Positions 11,856-22,393 of a DNA stretch of 64,000 nt are shown here, one piece after another. Where the stretch lies: the NCBI RefSeq assembly GCF_902635505.1, contig NC_045426.1, positions 331,938,374-332,002,373 on the forward strand, written 5' to 3'. This DNA comes from Sarcophilus harrisii. Lineage: Eukaryota; Chordata; Mammalia; Dasyuromorphia; Dasyuridae. Both the position numbers and the translations under genes were made by a program. Numbering within the stretch: the first letter of the stretch is position 1; each line of letters begins with the position of its first letter. A model generated the notes under the pieces. It saw nothing but the letters and a program-made list of their open reading frames with translations. It ran no database searches and was not told the origin of the DNA.

Positions 11856-12478
11856 TTGGCAAGAAACTAGAAACTGAGTGCATGCACATCAGTTGGAGAA
11901 TGGTTGAATAAGTTATGTATATGAATGTTATGAAATATTATTGGTCTATAAGAAATAATCAGCAGGATGATTTCCAAAAGGTCTGAAGAGATTTATATGA
12001 ACTTATGCTAAGTAAAATGAGCAGAAACAGGAGATCATTGTACATAGCAACATCAAGATTATACTATGATCAATTCGGATGGACGTGGCTCTCTTCAACA
12101 ATAAGATGATTTAGACCAGTTCCAATGATCTTGTGATGAAGAGAGCCATTTACACCCAGAGAGAGGACTGAGGGAACTGAGTGTGGTCCACAATATATCA
12201 TTTTCAGTCTTTTTGTTGTTGTTTACTTGCATTTTATTTTCTTCCTCACTTTTTTCTGGTCTAATTGGATTTTTCTTGTGCAACAAATTGCTTAAATATG
12301 TACACATATACTGGATTTAACATATATTTCCACCATGTTTAATATGTATTGGACTACTTGCTATCTAGGGGAGACTGTAGGAGAAAGGAGGGAGTTTAGA
12401 AGGGTTAATGTCAAAGAATTATCCATGCATATTTTTTGAAAAATAAAAAGCTTTAATAAAAAAATAAAAATAAATAAA
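11856..12478 (+). mobile_element. 5'-truncated L1 3' end nested in the reverse L1
   Basis: The copy begins inside the last part of ORF2 (cagttggagaatggttgaat), continues through the ORF2 end and 3' UTR (ccagagagaggactgaggga), and ends with aataaaaagctttaataaaa plus an A-rich tail. The host L1 flanks it on both sides in reverse orientation (cataaaaccaact before, atttcaatagtttcc after). I could not define a clear target duplication. Confidence 0.8.
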
Positions 12479-15082
12479 ACTGTTTTTTTTATTTCAATAG
12501 TTTCCTTACTTTCAATTTTATTAATTTCTCCTTTGATCTTGAGAATATTTAATTTGATATGTAATTTAGAGGTTTTGATGTGTTCTTTTTTTAGTTTTTT
12601 TTAGTTGCATGTCCAATTCCTTGATCTCTATTTTCTTCATAGAAGTATATAGAGACATAAATGTTCCCATAAGAACTGTTTTGGCTGCACTACATAAGTT
12701 TTGGTATGTTGTCTCTTATTGTCATTCTCTTAGGTGAAATTATTGATTGCTTCTATGATTTATTGTTTGATCCACTAATTATTTAGGATTATATTATTTA
12801 ATTTCCAATTAGGTTTTATTCTCTCTCCCTTGTCGCTTATTGAATGTAATTTTTATTGCATCATGATCTGAAAAGGATACATTTACTATTTCTGCCTTTC
12901 TGTATTTGATAGTGAGACTTTTATGCCCTAATACATGGTCAGTTTTGGTGTAGGTGCCATGTACCACAAAGAAAAAGTTATATTTCTTTCTATCCACATT
13001 CCATTTTCTCTAGAAGTCTATCATACCTAACTTTTCTAAGATTCTATTAACCCCCTTTACCTCTTTATTCTTTATGGTTAGATTTATCAAATTCTGAGAG
13101 AGGTCCCCCACTAATATAGTTCTGCTGTCTTCTTCTTCCTGTTAATAATCTAACTTCTCTAGGAATTTGCATTCTGTACCATTTGGTACAAAAATATTTA
13201 GTGTTTATTATAACTTCATTGTCTATGGCACCTTTTTAACAGGATTGAACTTTCTTTTTTATCTTTTTAAAATAGAGCTATTTTTTTGCTTTTCTTTCTC
13301 TGATATCAGATTTGCTAACCTACCTTTTTTTGTTTCAGCTTAAGCATAATAAATTCTCTCCAGTCTTTTACCCTTATTCTGTGTGTATCTCTCTATTCCA
13401 AAGTGTTTACTGTAAACAGTAGTACTGTTTACTGTACATTTCTGATTCTGTTTTTTTATTCAATCTGCTATCTCTTTTTACTTTGTAGGAGAATTCATCC
13501 CATTCACATTCACAGGTATGTTACCTATATAATGTATGATTACCAGATATGTATTTTTCACCATGCTATTTTCTTTCCTGTTCATACCTTTTTTTCCTCT
13601 CTTTTCATTCTGCCCCTCTTCACCAGTTTTTTCTTTCTGACAAATCCCTCCTTAAATCTGCCTTCTCTTCTATTACCTCTTCTTCTGTCTTTTACCCATT
13701 TCTCCTACTATCTCTGCCGCCCTTTCTTTGCAGTCCCTTACTTTTTCTCCTTTTCTACTCCTACTTCCCTATAGAGTAGAATAAATTTTGAATGTGTATG
13801 TTATTCTTTCTTTAAGCCCAAACTGATAAGATTAAACTTCACACAATGCTCATCCCTCTCCCTTCTTTTCTTCTACTCTAATAGATCTTTTGAACCTCTT
13901 CATATGATCTAATTCACTCCATTTTGCCTCTCTTTTTTCTTCTCCCAGTACAATTCTTTTTTCTCACCCCTTTATGTCTTTTTTAATAGTATCATATCAA
14001 ACTAAACTTATATCCATACCCTCTATGTAAACCCCTTCTAACTACCCTAATAAGATACAGTTCTCAAGTTACAAGTATTACCTTCCCATGTAGTATTGTA
14101 AACAGTTTAACCTTTAAATAATATAGTTCTTTTTTCTTTCCTGTTTATTTTTTATGCTCTCCAGTCTTGTATTTGTAGATTAAATTTTCTGTTTAGTTCT
14201 GATCTTTTTAATAAAAATGATTGAAAGTCCCCTACCACATGGAAGATCCATCTCTTGCCCTGAAAGATGACACTCAGGGAAGACCAAAATACCAACACAG
14301 AAGAGGACAAAATGCTTACCTGTGAAAGCTCAAGGGAAGATAGGAATTTGTCTCAAGCCCAAAGAGCTTCTTGGAAGAACTCACAAATTTCTGCAAATAT
14401 GCTTAAAATAATTTATATGGCCTGACATAAATAAAGAAAAAGGCTTGGATTTTACCCTGAGAGGTAAATAAGAATAAATTGGAAGGAGCCAGGGAAGGGT
14501 AATTTTCAGAGATGAAAATGAAAGTGGAAATTGGCAATGCAACTTGGGAAAGAAAGGTTGAATGGAATATAAATGTAGGATAGGCGGGATCAGTAAGAAA
14601 TTCTAACATGAAAGTTCAAGTAGTTTTAGACAATGAAAATAACAAATTGATCAGGAGACTTAAAGATGCATTGTTTTGAAATGGGAAGGACATATTTCTG
14701 GCAATTAAAATCTCCTAAGAAACTTGCTTATGAATGATTACAGTATCATTTCAATTTTTACTGAATTCTTTCTAACATTTTTAGTAATGACACACCTCTA
14801 TATTTTCTCTGGTAGTCAAGTGTTTCCTCTACAAAAATAGTCTATTGCAGCTCTCATATTCTATGTTCATTCTATTAACATCAAACAAATATTCATTATC
14901 CTTTGTTTTCTAAGGTTCCTTTTACCCTTCTACCTTCTGTGTTCAAAAGTACTTTGGAAAATTAATATTTCAAATTCTTTTTTCCTAAAATGTAATTTCA
15001 ATTCTTGTTTCTAAGTTCCATTCTCACTCTTAAATTTTTGTTCTATATCTTATGTCCTTTGAGCCTTAATGAAAAACAACTT

Positions 15083-15245
15083 GATATTGTGGACAGAGTA
15101 AGCCTTGAAGCTAGGAAAACTTAGGTTCAAATCCCAATGCTAGCTCTGTGGCCATGGAGAGGTCACCATGTCTGAGTAATCTGAGTAATATTAAAAAATA
15201 TGAGTTCAAGAGTTCTGTACTGGTAGAGGGAAATGCCTCCCTGAA
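15083..15245 (+). repeat. MAR/THER1-type SINE fragment
   Basis: The SINE head is recognisable (tggacagagtaagccttgaa, aggttcaaatccca, ctctgtggccatgg) and is followed by a tail piece ctgtactggtagagggaaat. The middle is missing. A related copy lies at 62370-62590. Confidence 0.6.
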
Positions 15246-16099
15246 TCTATACCTCTAATTATCTACATTTTGATAATTCTGATGATCAAGTGCAAGAGAG
15301 GAATAGCTAAACTAGTTACCAGGGTGTGAATTTTATCAAGAAACCCATTCTGCTACTGTTATGTTTCTATTCTCAAGTGTTTTCAAGAAAGTAACTTATC
15401 AAAAGTAAATAAATTAAAGAAACTGTGGACAATAAGCATTTAGTTGGTGAAGAAATGACCATAGGGCTTAATTTAAAGAATTTTTATTGAGGCTGTCTTC
15501 CTCAGGAGGAACATCACAAACAAGAAGGCAGTTGGAAAAAAACTGTTCTTGAGAAGCATAATATTTGAGATCTCTTTATTGGTCATGCAACAAACTAAAG
15601 TAGATGAAACCCTCCAAAAAAAGGAGGCAAGGATAGGGAGAATCTCAGTAGTGTAGTATCAAAAACCAAATTGCAAGAAGTTAAGGAGTAAAAGGGAAAT
15701 GATAAACTAGCGATAGCATTTCTAGAAGAAATAAATAGTATAATAGTAAGCACAAGATCAAGATCAAAGGAAACTTTCAGAATAGGAGAGGCAAAAACAT
15801 GTTTGTAGAAGGGAAAAATCAGATGAAAATGAAAAGATTAAAAGGAAGGGAAATAATTGACATAGCAAAGGAATGGTAGGAAAGGATAGTATCAAAATAT
15901 GGACATAACAATAAGCCTTGGGAAACAGTAGAGACACTTCTTCCTCACAGATAAAAGCAAAGATAGCAATATGGAGAAATTTTGAAGTTGGAAGGAGAAA
16001 AATTTAAATAATACAGTTGGCAAGGTCTCTTGATTCTGCTCTTTTTAAGTAAAAGAGAGAAATGAATTTATTTAAAACAATTATACATAATTATTTTTA

Positions 16100-16362
16100 G
16101 CTAAAATGCTAGCTAGAGCATAGCACATAGAGTCAAAAATATGAGTTCAAAATTAGCCTCAGATACTTACTAGCTGTGTGACTCTAGAAAAGTCACTTAA
16201 TCCCTATTTGTCTAATGTCCCTCATTTGTACAAATGTCCCTCATTTGTAAAATAGAGACACAATACAGAAGGAAATGACAAAAGACTCCAGTATCTTTGC
16301 CAAAAAAACTCCATGGGGATCATATGTAGTCAAAGATGACTAAATGACTGGACAACAAAATC
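16100..16362 (+). repeat. MAR1-type SINE
   Basis: The head matches near ctcagatacttactagctgt, followed by aaaagtcacttaatcc and an RTE-like tail (ccatggggatcatatgtagt ... actggacaacaaaa). It contains a short tandem duplication of a 19-base segment (aatgtccctcatttgtac) at about 16215-16255. Confidence 0.8.
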
Positions 16363-17359
16363 CTAGCTACTTTGTAGTGATTTAACCAATAAGCTCTTCA
16401 ATGCGTTATCTTCCAATAGAGAAATATTGGACTAAATTTGAACATGACCAACGTGGAAATGTATTTTCCTTAAATAAGCAAATTTTACTAGAGGAGTGAG
16501 AAGAAAATAAAATAAATGTTTGTAAATTGAAGCAAATAAATCATAAATCGAAGCAAATTATTAAAATTAAGTTAATTCAATCAAATTTTAGGAGTTAATA
16601 TTTCTAATTAGGAATCCTGTAAAGTCATTTCCCTAAGACAGTCTAGGTAGACTATGCAGCAAATATTCTAATCATGGAACCAAAAGATATGTGTATGCCC
16701 TTATTAGTCATATTATCTTCAGCAAGTCAATTAAATAATATTCAGAGTCTCAGTTTACTTATCTGTAAAACAGAAAATAATAACAATTTTGCTTTCCTTG
16801 GGGAGTTATTGTGAGAATAAAATGAGATAATAATGAAAAGTATTTCATAAATAATTGAGTACTATATACACATATGAGTTTAATTATTAACATTATTATC
16901 ATTATAACAAAAATGATTGTAGTCAAACAAAACAAAGCAATAAAATGGCCTTGTCTAAAAGGAAGAGATTCTATCTTCATCTACAATGGAACACAACCTC
17001 TAAGCTGAGACTTAATTCTTCTGAATTAATACATTGATCAGAGTTCTGATGCATTTCTATGTTTTCTTATGCATTCATTTTATAAATTGTTTTCTTAGTT
17101 CTTCCTACTTTCAATCATTTTGTCTTCTATGTCTTTTTAAAGGTCTTTCTTAGTTAGCCAAAGGCCTATTTTGGCCGCTATAACTTTCTATCCTCAGAAA
17201 TGAGGTTGTTATAAATCATCATTATTACCACCATAATCATTATCATTATTAGTTGTATGCTTAAAACTACCAATATAATTACCACTTGTGAAGATGTTTT
17301 TCACTGGGGAGGAATTTAAGCAACTACATTTCATTGTGATATTTTTTTAAATCTATATT

Positions 17360-17566
17360 CTAAGGGGCAACTACATGGTTCAATTGAAAAAAAAGCACTG
17401 GACGTGGCTTAAGTTATCATTTAGTTAACCTGGACAAGTTATTTAATTGCTGTTTGCCTTAGTTTTCTCAAATGCAAAGTGGAGATAATAATAGCATCTT
17501 CCTCCAATGGTAGTTATAAGGATCAAATGAAATTATCTTTGTAAAAAACTTAGAACAGGCTTTGTA
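17360..17566 (+). repeat. THER1/MIR-type SINE, diverged
   Basis: It begins ggggcaactacatggttcaa and includes ttgccttagttttctcaaat and gtggagataataatagcat, then a tail with ggatcaaatgaaat. This is the CORE-SINE pattern of marsupials. Confidence 0.65.
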
Positions 17567-17589
17567 ATATTTGCAAAAGGGCTTACTAA

Positions 17590-18025
17590 ACCCCATTAAT
17601 TCTTATATAGGACATGAAGAGAAAATTGGGATAGAAGAAATCATTGATCATCACCTAAAGAGATTCTTTGTGGGAAAAAATAAAAAACACATGGGAATAT
17701 TATTACCAAATTTTAGAACCCCCCAAATCAAAGAGAAAATTTTGCAAGTAAAAAGAAAAAAAAACAATTTAAATATGCTGAAGCTACAACTAGAATTGTA
17801 TAGGATTTAGCAGTCACAATAAAAAAATCACAAGTTCTGGAATAAAATATATTGACAATCAAAAGAACTAGGCCTGTGGCCCAAAATATCAAATCCACCA
17901 AAATTATCCATAGTATTGAATAAAAAAATGTACATTCAATGAATTTGCAGATTTTCAGGACTTTCAAATAAATCCAAACTTAATAGAAAATTTAACATAC
18001 AAGAGCTAATATCAAAGATTAATTT
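17590..18025 (+). mobile_element. L1/HAL1 ORF1 fragment
   Basis: The bases code for a scrap of the ORF1p C-terminal domain. An open stretch to 17810 includes NFRTPQIKEKILQVKRKK, which matches the L1 ORF1p pattern (NFQNSQVKEKMLQ in the copy at 35.5 kb). The following 200 bases still align with ORF1 but contain stops. It is 5' and 3' truncated and not a host gene. Confidence 0.65.
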
Positions 18026-18329
18026 CAAGGAACTTAGCCTGGAAAATTTGGGGGTTTTTTACATGGAAATGTGTGCTATATGTTTAAGATTGACACCAGT
18101 AATTGGGTAGTTCAAAAGAAAGACATACTCAGCAGAGCTCTATCTGACACCAAAAAGCAAAATTATCTAAGAAAAAGGTAAAAATAGTAATTATACTATA
18201 TGAAAATAGCACAGAGGAAGAATTGACAGAGAGGCATTAAAGGGAGCAGAGGAAAAGTGCTGGTAGTTCTAAAAACCAACTTACATTGGGAATGAGGCAA
18301 CAATACATACATATATACATACATACTTT

Positions 18330-18525
18330 ACTGTATACTACTTACCATTCCTGTATGCCCAACCCCAGATCTTTGCCTGGACACCAATTTCCTAAATACA
18401 TCGTCTCCTTTACCAAAATGTAAACATATTGAAGGTAGGAACTCTCTCATCTTTGTGTTACTATGCTCAACACTTAGTACTGCGTCAAACACATAGTAGC
18501 CATTTAATAAATTATTTTTCATTCA
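18330..18525 (+). repeat. L2/L3-type LINE 3' end
   Basis: Pattern of an L2-type 3' end: aatgtaaacatattgaaggt, then aggaactctctcatc, and a terminal acacatagtagccatttaat. It is preceded by a short CATA repeat at 18303-18326. Confidence 0.65.
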
Positions 18526-19274
18526 TTTATTTTCCTTCCCATAGATATGTAATTTCCAAATTTAATATGCATATATGACCTACACCTTCAAGTCATTAAT
18601 AAAGATACTTAAGACATGAGGCATTTTAATGAAGATAGATTTCTAAATTGACATCATACCATTAAGAGTTATTTTTTAATTCTTTTCATTAATAAATAGG
18701 TTAAATACATATCCAAAGGACAGAGCATGGGAAAACATGTAGAAGTAAATCAAAGAAAAAGTTTTATTGAATTTAGTAAATTTGGGTAAGAAACCTTAAA
18801 CATCTTCTGTTCTCTTGGGCCACACTGTTAATTTTCTAATGGTTCTTTCTCCCTCAATTTGATAATCTACAACTGCTATTACAAAAAATATCAGATGTTG
18901 AACTTGCTAAAAAAATCGAACAGATAGCAACAGCAGGAGCTGACATTTATGTAGCACTTTTTGAATCCCTTTAAACCTTTAAAAATTAATGGGGAAAACA
19001 AGGATCTTTGTTTATGTGAATTACATCTTAATATTTGTCAGATTAGAAATTAAAACTGATAAATTCATTATACATGTACAATGTTCAATATCAAGTTTTA
19101 ATTTTAAGTTCAAATGTTCCCATTTGTTCATATTTGAACATCTATACCCAGCAATGGAAACAAAAGATTATTAGCCAACCAAAAAGGATATATATAGTAC
19201 AAATATAAATCACTATTACTGTTAATTTGAATTGCTATGACCAGTGTCCCATAGTTGATCTAAATGAAATAAGA

Positions 19275-20125
19275 TAGACAAAGACTATTACATGACTGTA
19301 ATTGAATTTCTCTAAATTGAACTTTCTCAGTACCCTTGCCTCCAGGTGTTTCTTTATGTGATCTGCTTAGTAATGTACCTGGTGATCCTTCTGGGAAATA
19401 GCATCCTTACTATCATTAGCATCTTGGATCCCCACCTTCATATGTCTATGTACTTTTTCTTTAGTAACCTCTCCTTCTTGGATATCTGCTTCACATCTGC
19501 CTCTGTTCCCCAACGTCTGGTTAATTTCATGTCTGAAAAAAAGCCATTTTTTCACTGTGTGCACTTCAGATGTTTATGTCCTTTGAATTGGGGTCCACAG
19601 AGTATCTCTTGGTGGCAGTGATGGCCTTTGACAGGAATGTCACCACCTGCAATCAATTATCATAAATAAGGAACTCTGTGTACAAATGGCTACTTGGACT
19701 TGGATTATAGGATGTCTGAACTCCCTGGCACAAACTGTACTTGCTATGATAATGCCATTCTGTGAGAATATCATTGAACACACTAGCGGTGAGATTCTGG
19801 CCCTTCTTAAACTTATTTGTATAAACATTTCTCTCGATGTGTTTATCATGACAATTGAAAGTATTGTTATGTTAATCACTTCTCTGCTATTCATTTTCTC
19901 CTTATGTTTTCATCTCTTTAACTAGTCTAAGGATAAACTCTAGGGAAGGGAGAAAAAAAGGTTTTTCCACCTGCTCAGCCCACCTGACTGTGGTGATCTG
20001 GTTCTATGAGTCAGCTCTTTTCATGTATATGAAGCTTAAGTTCAAGGAATCAAAGACTTTTGATGAGATAATTACACTGTAGTGCTCAATCATATTATCT
20101 ACAAATTAAGGAATAAGTATATAAA
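19275..20125 (+). pseudogene. Olfactory receptor family 13 pseudogene (OR13D1-like)
   Basis: This aligns along its length with the OR at 3850 but cannot be made. The ATG is changed (atagacaaag against atggacaagg) and a stop follows early (gaatttctctaa). A frameshift falls near 19550, where LVNFMSEKKPF leads into a wrong frame; the correct frame then reads CALQMFMSFELGSTEYLL. Part of the segment after the DRY region is deleted (near 19640-19665). Another frameshift lies near 19905. A deletion in the TM7 region near 20080 removes the PMLNP motif. Recognisable remains include FYVIC-type TM1, [38 protein letters not shown] and [11 protein letters not shown]-like text. The splice acceptor AG at 19253-19254 survives. 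The break count suggests that function was lost long ago. Confidence 0.92.
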
Positions 20126-20149
20126 AAAGACTTGGCTTCACTCCACCAT

Positions 20150-20690
20150 CTTGACTCTACCTAATAATTGATCACATCAATAACAAAACTAACAGAAATC
20201 ATATAATAATCTCAATAGCTGCAAAAAAAAAAAGCTTTTGGCAAAATATAGCACTCATTCCTGTTAAAAAACACTACAGAGAATTGGAATTAAGAGAGTT
20301 TTCCTTAAAATGATAAGCATAATCTATTTAAAACCATCAGCAAGCTTTATTTGTAAGGAAGAGAAACTGGACACATTTCCAATAAAATCAGGGGTGAAAG
20401 TATGCCCATAATCACCACTATTATACAATATTGTACTAGAAATGATGGCCTTAGCAATAAAAGAAATTAAAAGAATTCAAATAGACAATGAGGAGATAAA
20501 ACTATGACTCTTTGCAGTTAATATGATGATATACTTAGAGAGTCCTAAAAAATCCTCCAAAAACCTAATTGAAATAATTAATAGCAAATCATCAGCATTT
20601 CTTTATATTACTGACAAAGCTCAGCAGCAAGAGACAGAAAGATAAATTCCATTTAAAATAAATGTAGGACAAAAAGCAGCACTAACATAG
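20150..20690 (+). mobile_element. L1 ORF2 reverse transcriptase fragment
   Basis: Translation in shifting frames gives L1 reverse transcriptase text: IKSGVK (normally the SGTRQGCPLSP region), LLYNIVLEMMALAIKEIKRI, and LFAVNMMIYLESPKKSSKNL, which corresponds to the catalytic FADDMIVYL motif with the two aspartates replaced by V and N. Dead fragment, + strand, immediately after the OR pseudogene. Confidence 0.75.
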
Positions 20691-21060
20691 CACGAGAGAA
20701 AAATATACTGGGAGAAAAGAAAAAGGAGAAATACATTGGGGTTAATTATCACACAGTAGAGGAGAAGAGGAGGGATATAAGAGGGAAGGATTAATTTTAC
20801 TCTCATCAGAATTAGCTAAAAGAAAGAATAACATACAATCAATTGGGTATAGAAACCTATCTTACTCAACAGGATAATAGGAGAAGATGGGGATAAGAGG
20901 GTCTAGGGGGTGATAGAAGAGAGAAAAGATTGGGAGAAGGTATAATCAGAAGCAAAACACGTTTGGGTAGGGACAGGATGAAAGGAGAGAATAGAATAAA
21001 CAGGAGAGAAATACAGTTAGCAAGAATAATTGTGGAAAAAGTAAAGTAAGTTTATTTGAT

Positions 21061-21075
21061 AAAGGCCTCATTTTT
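21061..21075. repeat. Target-site duplication, left copy (15 bp)
   Basis: aaaggcctcattttt, repeated exactly at 22379-22393. It flanks the reverse L1 and lies next to its poly(T) side, as expected for target-primed reverse transcription. Confidence 0.92.
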
Positions 21076-22378
21076 CTTTTTTTTTTTCTTTTTTTTTTTT
21101 TTTTTATTTAATAGCCTTTTATTTACAGGCTATATGCATGGGTAACTTTACAGCACCAACAACTGCCAAACCTCTTGTTCCAATTTTTCACCTCTTACCT
21201 CCCACCCCCTCCCCCAGATGGCAGGATGACCAGTAGATGTTAAATACATTAAAATATAAATTAGATACACAATAAGTATACATGACCAAACTGTTATTTT
21301 GCTGTACAAAAAGAATCAGACTCTGAAATATTGTACAATTAGCTTGTGAAGGAAATCAAAAATGCAGGTGTGCATAAATATAGGGATTGGGAATTCAATG
21401 TAATGGTTTTTAGTCATCTCCCAGAGTTCTTTTTCTGGGCATAGCTAGTTCAGTTCATTACTGCTCCATTAGAAATGATTTGGTTGATCTCGTTGCTGAG
21501 GATGGCCTGATCCATCAGAACTGGTCATCATCTAGTATTGTTGTTGAAGTATATAATGATCTCCTGGTCCTGCTCATTTCACTCAGCATCAGTTCGTGTA
21601 AGTCTCTCCAGGCCTTTCTGAAATCATCCTGTTGGTCATTTCTTACAGAACAGTAATATTCCATAATTTTCATATACCACAATTTATTCAGCCATTCTCC
21701 AACTGATGGACATCCATTCAGTTTCCAGTTTCTAGCCACTACAAAAAGGGCTGCCACAAACATTCGTGCACATACAGGTCCCTTTCCCTTCTTTATAATC
21801 TCTTTGGGATATAATCCCAGTAGTAACACTGCTGGATCAAAGGGTATGCACAGTTTGATAACTTTTTGAGCATAGTTCCAAACTACTCTCCAAAATGGTT
21901 GGATTCGTTCACAACTCCACCAACAATGCATCAATGTCCCAGTTTTCCCGCATCCCCTCCAACAATCATCATTATTTTTTCCTGTCATCTTAGCCAATCT
22001 GACAGGTGTGTAGTGGTATCTTAGAGTTGTCTTAATTTGCATTTCTCTGATTAATAATGACTTGGAGCATCTTTTCATATGACTAGAAATAGTTTCAATT
22101 TCTTCATCTGAGAATTGTCTGTTCATATCCTTTGACCATTTTTCAATTGGAGAATGGCTTGATTTTTTATAAATTAGAGTTAATTCTCTATATATTTTGG
22201 AAATGAGGCCTTTATCAGAACCTTTGATTGTAAAAATATTTTCCCAGTTTATTGCTTCCCTTCTTCTTGTCTGCATTAGTTTTGTTTGTACAAAAACTTT
22301 TCAGTTTGGTATAATCGAAATTTTCTATTTTGTGATCAGTAATGATCTCTAGTTCTGCTTTGGTCATAAAGACCTTCT
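21076..22378 (-). mobile_element. Young 5'-truncated L1 (ORF2 C-terminus + 3' UTR)
   Basis: A 1303-bp L1 on the minus strand with a poly(A) (read here as poly(T), 21076-21105), a 3' UTR (about 21106-21514) and an open 253-codon frame at 21515-22276 that is the C-terminal part of ORF2. Motifs: WSKDMNRQFSDEEI, MQIKTTLRYHYTPVRLAKM, and the Cys-rich CWRGCGKTGTLMHCWWSC that is standard near the L1 ORF2 end. The copy lacks endonuclease and reverse transcriptase, so it cannot move. The uninterrupted frame and exact 15-bp duplication mark it as the youngest insertion I see in the window. Confidence 0.93.
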
Positions 22379-22393
22379 AAAGGCCTCATTTTT
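22379..22393. repeat. Target-site duplication, right copy (15 bp)
   Basis: Identical to 21061-21075. Removing the L1 plus one copy restores a continuous HAL1-like sequence. Confidence 0.92.

Larger units (their letters stand above)
8880..14250 (-). mobile_element. L1 LINE, long 5'-truncated copy with nested insertions
   Basis: On the minus strand the copy runs from the end of ORF1 (about 14250-14160), through the inter-ORF spacer (14150-13500) and ORF2, to part of the 3' UTR (about 9120-8880). ORF2 landmarks: an endonuclease piece at 12809-12997 (HGTYTKTDHVLGHK, FSDHDAIKI), a reverse transcriptase piece at 11379-11588 ([16 protein letters not shown]), and the C-terminus at 9640-9130. It is interrupted by + strand L1 ends at 9688-9890 and about 11856-12478 and by an unrelated segment at about 10645-10895. 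Many stops show that it is an old, dead copy. Confidence 0.85.
14500..20130 (+). repeat. Tandem OR unit 2
   Basis: Position 14505-14640 (ttcagagatgaaaatgaa onward) aligns with 24510-24640 and 51515-51660, and 14850-14950 aligns with the window start. The unit ends in the OR pseudogene at 19275-20125. Between these lie SINEs and an L1/HAL1 ORF1 scrap. No other gene is seen in 15250-16090, 16365-17355 or 18530-19230. Edges are approximate. Confidence 0.6.

Noticed and set aside
13403-13779. Two overlapping + strand frames rich in Phe, Ser and Leu
   Set aside because: They lie on the complementary strand of the L1 inter-ORF spacer, a pyrimidine-rich stretch. No conserved motif.
21515-22276. 253-codon reverse frame as a possible host gene
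   Set aside because: The Cys-rich CWRGCGKTGTLMHCWW motif, 3' UTR, poly(A) and target duplication identify it as the end of L1 ORF2.
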